This document shows positions 56,814 to 64,000 of a stretch of 64,000 nucleotides of DNA, one piece after another. The DNA is taken from assembly GCA_963788305.1 (NCBI GenBank), contig CAWBGK010000020.1, positions 186,001 through 250,000 on the forward strand, read 5' to 3'. Positions within the stretch are counted from its first letter, which is position 1. Each line of letters opens with the position of its first letter. A program made the position numbers and the translations under genes. Source of the stretch: UTCFX2 sp963788305. GTDB lineage: Bacteria; Chloroflexota; Anaerolineae; Anaerolineales; UBA4823. The notes under the pieces are model-generated. The model searched no databases and was not told where the DNA came from. It saw only the letters and a program-made list of their open reading frames with translations.

Positions 56814-59359
56814 ACGGGCGTTTAATCCTTTTTCCAGCTCTCGAATAATCCGCTGGCGAATTTTTAACACCTCATCATCCGTCAGTGTCTTCTCAACAGA
56901 TTGGTATGTGAGGCTGTAGGCAAGACTTTTCTTACTACTGCCAATCTGCTCGCCGCGAAAAACATCAAACAGCTGCAGCCTGGTGAGACGTCTTGCCTCC
57001 TGCCTGTCGGATCACTTCCTCCACTCGCTCAGCCGAAAGATCATCATCGACAATTACCGCAAGATCCTCCAGAACCGGTGGGAATGCCGGGGTGGATTCC
57101 GCTACTGATCTGGCAGGAATCTGGTGGCGAATTGCCTGTAAATCCAGATCAGCCACGAGCATCGGGGCATCCAGGAGCTCGTAATGCTCCAGGACCAGTG
57201 GATGCAGCTCCCCAAATATGCCCACCTCCTGGTCGTCAATCAGGATCCTGGCACACTTCCCAGGATGGAATCCCTGGTGCTCAACCGATTGGTAGCGCCT
57301 CTCCTTCAAATGCAAACCGTCAAATAACGCTTCCAGAAGGCCTTTCAGGTCATAAAAGTCCATCATCCTTTCCGACTGTCCTTGCCAGGATACTGGCTCA
57401 GAACGCCCGGTCAGCGCAATCGCCAACCGATGGGTCTCGTCCGGGAGGTCTCCAAGTTCTACAAAGCGGAAAACCGGACCCATCTCAAAAAGTGCAATCC
57501 GGTCTGACAGTCGGGCATTGCGTTCGACAACTTCCAGCACACTGGCCAGCAGGCTGCGCCGAAGCACAAAACGATCAGATGCGATCGGATTGGCAATTTT
57601 TACATACTCTTCCGGTTTTTGGATATCCAGGCCTGGCATCAAACGACTCTCGCGTTCCGGCGAAGTCATCCTGTAAGTCACCACTTCCTGAAGGCCCAGG
57701 TCTACCAGCAGATCGGCAATTCGCTCGTCAGCTTCCAGGTCCGGGTTGCCATACTGCCTCGGAAGCTCATCTGCCATGTGCGTTTCTGGTATCCGGTCGT
57801 AGCCGTAAATCCGGGCGATCTCTTCCATCAAATCCGCGACGCCAACAATCCCCGTGCCTATGTCCAGTCGGTGATCCGGGGTCATAGCTCGGACTCGTTC
57901 CCCCTGGAGTTCCACCCCAAACTCCAACCTTGCCAGGATTTCACCAATCTGTGCTGCCTCCAGCTCAATTCCAAGCCAGCGTTTAACCAATTCTGGGGTT
58001 ACCTCGACCACAGGGTCGGCTGGAGGAAGCGGATATTCGTCCACCAATCCCTGACAGACGATCCCGCCAGCCCAGCGCTGCATCAACGCCAGCCCACGGC
58101 TCACGCCCCGGCTTGCCATCGCCGGATGGACGCCGCCGCGAAGCGGTAAGCAGCCTCCGACGGCAGCTTTTGGGCATTCACTGTCCGGCGTGTGTTGATG
58201 AAATTCCAGGCGGCACCTTCGAGCAGCACGTTGGTCGTGGTTTCACTCACTTCCGATTCCTGCCCGCCCATGACTTCAGCAAGAGAAAGTGCCCCAGCCG
58301 TGTCGCAGACCATCACAGTGAAGGGATCCAGCGTCCGTTCGACGCCGTCCAACGTAGTCAGCCGTTCTCCAGCCTGGGCCGGGCGGGTGATGATCGTTGG
58401 CGGTCTGCCTCCAGCCCGCTTCACCAGCACATCGTAATCGAAGGCGTGCAGGGGCTCGCCGATCTCCAGCATCGCGTAGTTCGTCGCATCGACGATGCTG
58501 TTTATTGGACGCATCCCTGCCAGCCGCAGCCTCCGCTGCACCAGATAAGGGCTTGGTCTCAGCTGGATCTCCCGGATCAGCCCGACCACAAACCGCGGAT
58601 TCAGCTCTGGCTCTTGGATCACGATCGAGACTTGACCGGTGATCGGCATTCCCTCAGCCAGGAATTCATAGGACGGCTGGCGCAGCTGCTTGCCGGTGAT
58701 CGCAGCAATCTCACGCGCAACCCCCAGGATATTCGCAACCCGGGCAATATTCGGCGTGATCGCGATCTCCAGCACCGCGTCTCCCATATAATCGACCAGC
58801 GGCTGCCCAACAGGTGCATCATCATCCAGGATGATCACTCCTTCGTGTTCATCGGAAATCCCCAGCTCTTTTTCAGAACAAATCATCGAATACGATTCGA
58901 TGCCGCGGATTTTTGCCCGCTTCAAGGTCGTCAGGACCTGCCCGGGTTGGTGTCCATCATAAATACGCGACCCTTCTCGGGCATATGCAACTTTGAGAGG
59001 CTTTTGAAGCGGTCCTTGCCCCTTGTACGGATACAGGTTCGGCGCTCCAAGTTAAGATTGTGTGAATTCAGACGGCCGTCATCCAGCTGGCAAAGCACAA
59101 GCCTGTCGGCGTTGGGATGCGGCATGACTTCCAGCACAGCTGCGGTCACGATCTTTTCCGGGTCCCATTCGATCCCTGAAATTCTTATTTCCCGCTGAGC
59201 ACTGCCGGGATATTCGATCCGATCTTCCTTCGGCATCGGCAGCCCAACATAGCTGATCTCTTCCACCTCAAGCCCGGCCAGGGTAAGCTTGTGCGCCAGG
59301 TCTTCGAGCGGCAGGTCCCATTCGACAAATTCTTTCAACCAGGAAACAGGTACTTTCAT
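56802..59359 (-). CDS. pheT: Phenylalanyl-tRNA synthetase beta chain (three apparent frameshifts)
   Basis: Four frame segments give about 852 residues. From the N-terminus: MKVPVSWLKEFVEWDLPLED, the tRNA-binding fold up to LGAPNLYPYKGQGPLQ, the B3/B4 editing region (SIVDATNYAMLEIGEPLHAF), the B5 region (YRF then GGVHPAMASRGVSRGLALMQ), the catalytic-like core (GYDRIPETHMADELP; RRSLLASVLEVVERNARL) and the anticodon-binding FDX-ACB end (FPPVLEDLAVIVDDDLSAER), finishing SLAYSLTYQSVEKTLTDDEV to TGA at 56802-56804, read by hand. Breaks lie near 59050, 58135-58140 and 56985. The beta chain pairs with PheS to charge tRNA(Phe). An essential gene with all domains present argues for sequence error. Confidence 0.93.
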
Positions 59360-59406
59360 TTCTATAACTCCTCTACACGCCTCTTTGCAGAGGCGAAACC
59401 GTCATA

Positions 59407-60468
59407 TTAGAATTGCTCCAGGAAACGCAGGTCGTTCGCCCAGAAGTTCCGGATATCCTCAATCCGGTAGCGAAGCATCGCGATCCGCTCCGTCCCCATC
59501 CCGAAAGCAAAGCCGGTAAAGCGCTCAGGATCGTAGCCGCCATTGCTCAGGACGATCGGGTGAACCATCCCGCATCCGAGGATTTCCAGCCATCCGGTGC
59601 GTTTGCAAACCGGGCAGCCTTTTCCCTCGCATACAAAACACTCGATATCCATCTCCGCGCTGGGCTCCGTGAATGGAAAGTGGTTTGCCCGGAAACGTGT
59701 TCGCACGTTCTGACCAAAAAATCGTCGGGCGAAATCACTGAGCGTGCCTTTGAGGTCTCCAAACGTGATCTTTTCTCCCACCGCCAGCCCTTCGATCTGG
59801 TTGAATTGCATCTCAGAGCGCGCCGTAATCTGCTCATATCGAAAGCACATCCCTGGCAAAATCAACCGGACAGGCGGCGGGTCGGATGGGTTCGATCCAG
59901 ACAACGCGCGCATTGCCCGGATCTGACCGGGAGAGGTGTGAGTACGCATCACGATCGGGTTGTCTCCCCGCTCGACACCGGCGGTCACATAGAACGAATC
60001 CTGCATTTCGCGGGCTGGGTGGTGCGGAGGGAAATTTAGCAGCTGGAAGTTGTACTCATCCAGCTCTACCTCGCGCGAGCGAAATACCTGGAAGCCCATA
60101 TCTGCAAACACTTTAGAAATCTCCCGAACTGTTTGAGTGGCTGGATGCAGCCGGCCGCGATAAAACGACCTCCCAGGTAAAGTGACATCCAGGCGCTCAG
60201 CGCTAAGTGCCTGCTGGATTGCAGCCTGACGCAGCTCATTGGCGCGGCTTTCATAAGCTGCCTCCAGACCACGCTTGATCTCGTTTGCCCTTCTTCCGAT
60301 CAGCGGGCGTTCATCTTTTGGCAACCCTCCAAGCTGGTCAAAAGCGCGCATGATCGGCGAGCTGCGCCCCAGGTGAACCACCTTCCAGTGCTGCAGAGCG
60401 TCTTCGTCACCAACCTTCTGCAGCTCTTTTTCCGCCTCAATTTCGATCTGATCCAATGTCCCTAACAT
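59407..60468 (-). CDS. pheS: Phenylalanyl-tRNA synthetase alpha chain
   Basis: 353 residues, intact. The N-terminal coiled coil (MLGTLDQIEIEAEKELQKVG) is followed by the class II catalytic core: motif 2 region VRLILPGMCFRYEQITARSE, SEMQFNQIEGLAVGEKITF, the Cys-rich insert CFVCEGKGCPVCKRTGW and motif 3 FTGFAFGMGTERIAMLRY. GGAGG before the ATG (minus strand, within 60475-60480) is a strong ribosome site. It is followed by pheT after a 47-bp gap and preceded by a T-box leader, so pheST expression should rise when uncharged tRNA(Phe) accumulates. Confidence 0.97.
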   Translation of the reverse strand: MLGTLDQIEIEAEKELQKVGDEDALQHWKVVHLGRSSPIMRAFDQLGGLPKDERPLIGRRANEIKRGLEAAYESRANELRQAAIQQALSAERLDVTLPGRSFYRGRLHPATQTVREISKVFADMGFQVFRSREVELDEYNFQLLNFPPHHPAREMQDSFYVTAGVERGDNPIVMRTHTSPGQIRAMRALSGSNPSDPPPVRLILPGMCFRYEQITARSEMQFNQIEGLAVGEKITFGDLKGTLSDFARRFFGQNVRTRFRANHFPFTEPSAEMDIECFVCEGKGCPVCKRTGWLEILGCGMVHPIVLSNGGYDPERFTGFAFGMGTERIAMLRYRIEDIRNFWANDLRFLEQF

Positions 60469-60520
60469 CGTTCTGCCTCCATATTTATCCGAGCCAGGAT
60501 TCTAGGTCCGGTTTGCTGTT

Positions 60521-60555
60521 CAAAAATAAAAGCCCATCCCTATCAGGGACGGGCT
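60521..60555 (-). terminator. T-box-controlled terminator of pheST
   Basis: On the minus strand a hairpin (AGCCCGTCCCT with AGGGATGGGCT, loop GAT) is followed by TTTTATTTTTG. It lies between the T-box core and the pheS start and is the off-state structure of the riboswitch. Confidence 0.85.
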
Positions 60556-60906
60556 GGGTTCCCGCGTCACCACCCTTCTTGACCGTCAAAAAACGGTCCA
60601 CTCACTTCCAACAGCAAAATCACACGACTTTACAATTGGCTCCCCCGCTAACGCTGGGGCTGCGTCCCATACTACTAGGAAAATGAGGTTCCAGGTATCG
60701 TGTATCGGGTTTCAGGCATCATTTACCACCTGGCAAAGCAACCATGAACCGTGGCGCCTGGTCCATTTGTCCATTCACATGGGCAGCTCCGGAAGGAACT
60801 TCAGCCAGTTTCTACTAAGCCGGGGTTTCAGTCAATGCTCCGGCCTCCCTGTCAGCTTCTGCTGGCTTACTTTCTTCCATCCAAGCCTTATTCGGTTTTT
60901 AGAATT
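60521..60906 (-). promoter_or_regulatory. T-box riboswitch leader of pheST
   Basis: The minus-strand leader of pheS carries the T-box core AGGGTGGTGACGCGG (60562-60576), close to the consensus AGGGTGGNACCGCGG. Just upstream is a hairpin GACCGT-loop-ACGGTC (60582-60599), fitting stem III. Just downstream is the terminator at 60531-60555, which competes with the T-box antiterminator. A UUC triplet in TGAAGTTCC (minus strand, UUC at 60796-60798) is a possible Phe specifier, though its loop cannot be confirmed without folding. Uncharged tRNA(Phe) would pair with the specifier and with the TGG of the T-box and permit read-through. Confidence 0.85.
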
Positions 60907-60912
60907 GGATTA

Positions 60913-60940
60913 ATTATCTGCAAAAAGCCCTTCCTGTCAA
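60913..60940 (-). promoter_or_regulatory. Promoter of pheST
   Basis: On the minus strand, perfect TTGACA (60935-60940), a 16-nt spacer and GATAAT (60913-60918). The predicted start near 60906 gives a leader of about 440 nt holding the T-box. The -35 hexamer lies inside the hairpin loop of the lysS terminator. Confidence 0.75.
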
Positions 60941-60952
60941 GGTAAAGGCTTT
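60921..60952 (-). terminator. Terminator of lysS
   Basis: Immediately at the lysS stop, on the minus strand AAAGCCTT pairs (one bulge) with AAGGGCTTT and ends in TTTTT. The loop contains the pheST -35 box, so the two elements are nested. Confidence 0.65.
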
Positions 60953-62469
60953 CAATCTTCCTCTTTGCGCAGGTGCGGGAAAAGCAGCACCTCGCGAATA
61001 TTCGGGCTGTCTGTCAGCAGCATCGCCAGCCGGTCGACACCCATCCCAAATCCGCCAGTCGGCGGCATTCCGTAACGCATTGCCCGCAGGTAATCCTCAT
61101 CCATCGGATGGCGTTGCTCATCCGCCTGGTCGTAATCGCGCTCCCATCTCCAGGAAGCGCTGCTCCTGGTCCAGGGGATCATTGAGCTCGGTAAAAGCAT
61201 TGCAGAGCTCGATCCCTGCAACAAATCCTTCGAAGCGTTCGGTCATCTGAGGGTTCCCTGGCAGGCTTTTGGCCAGAGGTGAGATATCCCGGGGATAATT
61301 ATAGACAAATGTTGGCTGGATCAGTGTCGGTTGAAGATAGTCGCCCAACAATCCATCTATTAATTTCCCGCGCGTGGCGTTTGGGTTAAATTTCAGTTTT
61401 TTTACTCGCATAGCATCTGCCAGGCTTTCTGCTGTCGGACAGGCATTAACGTTGATCCCGGTGACTTCCTGAATGCCCTGGCTCATTTCCAGTCGGCGCC
61501 ATGGTGGCTCCAGGCTGATCTGTTCTCCCTGGTAGTTAAGCAGTCTCCGACCAACAACCCGGTCGGCAACAAAGACGACCATCTCCTCAGTAAAATCCAT
61601 CACCTCTAAATAGTCTGCATAAGCCATGTAGAACTCAAGCTGAGTGAACTCGGGATTATGGGTGCGGTCCACCCCTTCGTTGCGGAAATCCCGACCCGAT
61701 CTATACACGTGGCTCGTAACCTCCAACCAGCAGCCTTTTCAGGTAAAGCTCAAATGAAATCCGCAGGTAGAGCTCCTGCTTGAGCTGATTGTGGTATGTG
61801 ATAAATGGCCGTGCAGCCGCGCCGCCGTAAATTGGCTGAAGGATCGGGGTTTCAACTTCAAGAAAATCTTTCCCGTCCAGGAATTCTCGCAATGCGCTCA
61901 CCATAGCCGCTCGTGGCCGGAAAATCCACCGAACTTCCGGGTTCACCGCCAGATCAGCATAGCGCTGACGATATCGAAGCTCCGGCTCTGAAAGCGTTGC
62001 ATGCTGGATGATCTCGCCATCCACGACCTCATCTTTTGCTGCTGGCAGCGGAGTAATGGCTTTGGCGATCAGCTTGAAATCTTCTACCCGCAGCGTGACT
62101 TCGCCGGTTCGGGTGCGGAACATGACACCCGATGCCTGGATGAAATCGCCCAGATCAAAATCCCTTGTGAAAAAAGCCAGCTTTTCATCGCCGATTTCGT
62201 TCGCCCGCAGAAAGATCTGCACCCGGCCATACCCATCCTCGATATGTGCAAAAGTGATTTTGCCCATCGGTCGCATGGAACGAAGCCTGCCCACTATCAC
62301 TGCATGCATCACCTGGTCGGACCAACTCGGAACGCTCAAAATCGGCGATGGCCTGCATGCTGGTGTGTGTGCGTTCTACGCGGTGCGGGTAAGGCTCGAC
62401 ATCTTCAGCCCTTAATCGGCTGATTTTTTCCAACCTGTTTTGCTCGATATTGGTATATTTTTCAGACAT
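60952..62469 (-). CDS. lysS: Lysyl-tRNA synthetase, class II (three apparent frameshifts)
   Basis: Four frame segments total about 505 residues. N-terminal: MSEKYTNIEQNRLEKISRLR and EPYPHRVERTHT; the OB-fold anticodon domain has VGRLRSMRPMGKITFAHIED; motif 1 region FLEVETPILQPIYGGAAARPF; motif 2 region GRDFRNEGVDRTHNPEFTQL; and motif 3 MPPTGGFGMGVDRLAMLLTD, ending FPHLRKEED. It charges tRNA(Lys). Breaks near 62320, 61705 and 61142 all fit single inserted bases. GAGGAC upstream of the ATG is a plausible ribosome site. It lies downstream of greA on the same strand, separated by a terminator. Confidence 0.94.
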
Positions 62470-62512
62470 GATTGCGCTGTCCTCGTATTTTCGATGCCTG
62501 GAATTCAGACAG

Positions 62513-62551
62513 AAACAAAAAGCCCCGCGGAAAACCTGTCTGCGCGGGGCT
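62513..62551 (-). terminator. Terminator of greA
   Basis: A 9-bp GC-rich stem (AGCCCCGCG with CGCGGGGCT, 62521-62529 and 62543-62551) followed on the minus strand by TTTTTGTTTC. A classic intrinsic terminator. Confidence 0.85.
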
Positions 62552-62579
62552 GAATATCCGGCCCCAAGATTATTCTACC

Positions 62580-63031
62580 TTAATCACCCGAATTCGTGAA
62601 CGAGCCATCCGGTGCGTCCACGTTAACTACATCACCAGCGTGGTGGTTCAGCAAAGCGTGCCCAGCGGTGATTCGTGAGAAATGCGCCCTTCGCGTGGCG
62701 ACGCTTCAGCTGGGCCGACAATTGTGTAGACTTCCGGCTCAGCACCATCTTCCTGAATCGTGACCGTCGCAGCAACCTGGACGACATCCATTTTGCCTTT
62801 TTCTTCGATTACTCTGGCATTGGCGAGCAGAATTTCCAGCTCCTGGATGCGGCCTTCAACGAACGCTTGTTCATTCTTCGCTGCTTCATACTCAGCGTCT
62901 TCGATAAGCTCGCCGCCTTCCATAGCCTCATGCAAACGTTCAGCTACTTCATGGCGCTTTGTTGTGCGGAGGTAATCCAACTCGTCTTGAAGCTTTACAT
63001 ATCCCTGGCGAGTCAAATAAGATGGAGGCAT
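62580..63031 (-). CDS. greA: Transcription elongation factor GreA (one apparent frameshift)
   Basis: About 150 residues, a little short of the usual 158. The N-terminal coiled coil (YLTRQGYVKLQDELDYLRTT; LIEDAEYEAAKNEQAFVEGR, with the Asp/Glu tip residues that promote RNA cleavage) is in the first frame. The C-terminal domain runs to SPLG near 62662 and then continues in another frame as HALLNHHAGDVVNVDAPDGS, reaching TAA at 62580-62582; I read this part by hand. It corresponds to the normal SPLGxALLG...GDVV end of GreA. The factor rescues backtracked RNA polymerase. AGGAAAAGGAC before the ATG is a good ribosome site. Confidence 0.92.
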
Positions 63032-63232
63032 GTCCTTTTCCTGGTTAAATCAATTGTGACAACTAAAAAGCTCGCCGAAATGAGCGTGCTTCTTCAAAGC
63101 TGTCCCTGAGTTATAAACGAAGGCGGCGAGTTCGGGTATTCCCTTCTCTCAACCGCCGCGCACTAATTTTAGCATATTTCTGTGCTGATTGCAAGTTCAC
63201 TGCAGATTCATTAAAATAACATTCAAGTGGAT
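63032..63232. other. Intergenic region between PIG-L gene and greA
   Basis: 201 bp. An inverted repeat with arms GGCGG/CCGCC (about 63122-63126 and 63153-63157) and a long loop lies between the two minus-strand genes and might terminate the PIG-L transcript; the T run after it is weak. Nothing else recognised. Confidence 0.3.
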
Positions 63233-64000
63233 TTATCTTACCCGCTTTCGAAATAATCGCAACCCTCCGGATTGGGCATTATACCTCTTAAGTGAATCGC
63301 CCATTGCCTCCATGTTCATCCAAAAGGTGCTGATTTGAGATTGGTATGCCGCAGCAGCTTCGATCCAGGCATCCAATCCAGCCTTTGATATCTCAAAACT
63401 ATGGCTTTCCCACCCCTTGCTGATCCATTCGTCCATTTGGCTTAGATCGTTGAGAATGTACGGAAAATCCGGATAATACCAGATCGGTTTTCCAAGCGAT
63501 TTTGCAGCTACTCTGGTCAAGCGGTGATCCACATGCCCACCGACAGTTATCGGACAGACCAGCTCTCCTTCTGGGGGAGCTGCATTTTTCATCTGTCTGC
63601 TAAGACTTTGGATCAAACCCGATTCAGAGGGATGAATCGAGCCAAAGATCGCCTCATCCGAAGTATAAAGATGTCCGCCTGATGCCTCACGTTCAAGATT
63701 TCGTTCAGGAGTTTCTACCCAATAATTTTCCCCACTCCTTCGATAGATGCAGTCCGGGATCAGGAAATGGCGGTGTTCTGCCGAAAGACAAGCGCACGCT
63801 CGCTCATCTTCAAGCCTGCGCAACGCTACCGCTTCTCGACCTGTTTTCCAGCGTTGATGAAGACCATCCGCATATCCAGAAAGATCCCCAGCCGGAACAT
63901 CTCCGCCACAGATCGTCCAGATTTGTACTGGCTGGTTATTATTAACCTGTTGCCAGATTAAACCGCCGCACGAGAAAACAGCATCATCAAAATGCGGGGA
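63233..64000 (-). CDS. PIG-L/LmbE-type deacetylase, 5' end beyond window
   Basis: The minus-strand frame is open from the window edge (64000) to a stop at 63233, giving 255 residues. It opens SPHFDDAVFSCGGLIWQQ, the PHxDD metal-binding motif of PIG-L-family N-acetylglucosaminyl deacetylases, and has the partner motif GGHVDHRLTRVAAK near residue 155. Only a few N-terminal residues should be missing. Family members deacetylate amino sugars such as GlcNAc-inositol or act in mycothiol/bacillithiol-like pathways; the size and single PIG-L domain do not reveal the substrate. The last part (about 190-255) is helical and not informative. Confidence 0.82.
   Translation of the reverse strand, partial: SPHFDDAVFSCGGLIWQQVNNNQPVQIWTICGGDVPAGDLSGYADGLHQRWKTGREAVALRRLEDERACACLSAEHRHFLIPDCIYRRSGENYWVETPERNLEREASGGHLYTSDEAIFGSIHPSESGLIQSLSRQMKNAAPPEGELVCPITVGGHVDHRLTRVAAKSLGKPIWYYPDFPYILNDLSQMDEWISKGWESHSFEISKAGLDAWIEAAAAYQSQISTFWMNMEAMGDSLKRYNAQSGGLRLFRKRVR

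Noticed and set aside
5111..63031. Selenocysteine recoding as cause of the broken genes
   Set aside because: Although selA is present, the breaks are changes of frame, not in-frame TGA codons; the one in-frame stop is TAG.
1..64000. tRNA or rRNA genes, prophage genes, integrase or attachment sites
   Set aside because: The intergenic stretches were read on both strands and no tRNA-like cloverleaf, rRNA segment, phage structural gene or integrase was recognised; a covariance-model search was not possible here.

Overview
The window looks like a chromosomal segment of a Chloroflexota bacterium, most likely class Anaerolineae. This is inferred from gene content and style, not from a marker tree: extracellular linkers rich in Thr-Pro (LysM protein, sortase, CapA-like lipoprotein), tandem AI-2E-family permeases, a fused CydD-CydC exporter, a fused homocysteine methyltransferase/methylenetetrahydrofolate reductase, and many genes with a -10 box directly before the start codon. 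Most of it is housekeeping DNA. No rRNA, tRNA, CRISPR array or prophage was seen.

Layout. 1-2.5 kb: minus-strand pair of a zinc-dependent phospholipase C-like protein and an Ig-like protein cut by the window edge. 2.5-5.1 kb: accessory interval with gene remnants, an AT-rich palindromic repeat block and an internally deleted IS66-family element with both inverted repeats. 5.1-9 kb: YfcC-type carrier, metallo-beta-lactamase-fold hydrolase, sulfite-oxidase-like enzyme, RNase Z. 9.1-19.2 kb: FtsK translocase, CapA-like lipoprotein, LysM protein, Ig/TolB-like propeller protein, flippase-like membrane protein, FAD oxidoreductase, serine beta-lactamase-fold hydrolase. 19.4-29.2 kb: methyltransferase, small HAD protein, phospholipase D lipoprotein, HerA-like ATPase, SixA-like phosphatase, sortase with an in-frame amber codon, small membrane protein, two AI-2E permeases. 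29.3-33.3 kb: divergent dnaA and dnaK around a 690-bp gap. 33.4-40.1 kb: small membrane protein, selA, M24 peptidase, tsaD, PAS/GAF/GGDEF protein. 40.1-46.3 kb: polysaccharide genes (glycosyltransferase, heparinase-like protein, two-domain oxidoreductase). 46.4-52.5 kb: M29 aminopeptidase, GDPD, CydDC fusion, UPF0316 protein. 52.5-64 kb: glucan phosphorylase, methionine/folate fusion enzyme, pheT-pheS behind a T-box leader, lysS, greA and a PIG-L deacetylase cut by the window edge.

Two overall observations matter. First, I count about 27 apparent frameshifts in 15 genes, including dnaK, ftsK, pheT, lysS and greA, plus one nonsense codon in a sortase. Intact protein continues in another frame each time, and about 20 of 27 fit a one-base insertion. 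This points to uncorrected sequence error, so broken genes are annotated here as one CDS spanning the fragments. Second, at least ten genes have a TAnnnT-type -10 hexamer 6-8 nt (once 11 nt) before the start codon and no Shine-Dalgarno sequence, indicating widespread leaderless transcripts. The best regulatory element is the T-box riboswitch of pheST, whose promoter lies inside the lysS terminator.
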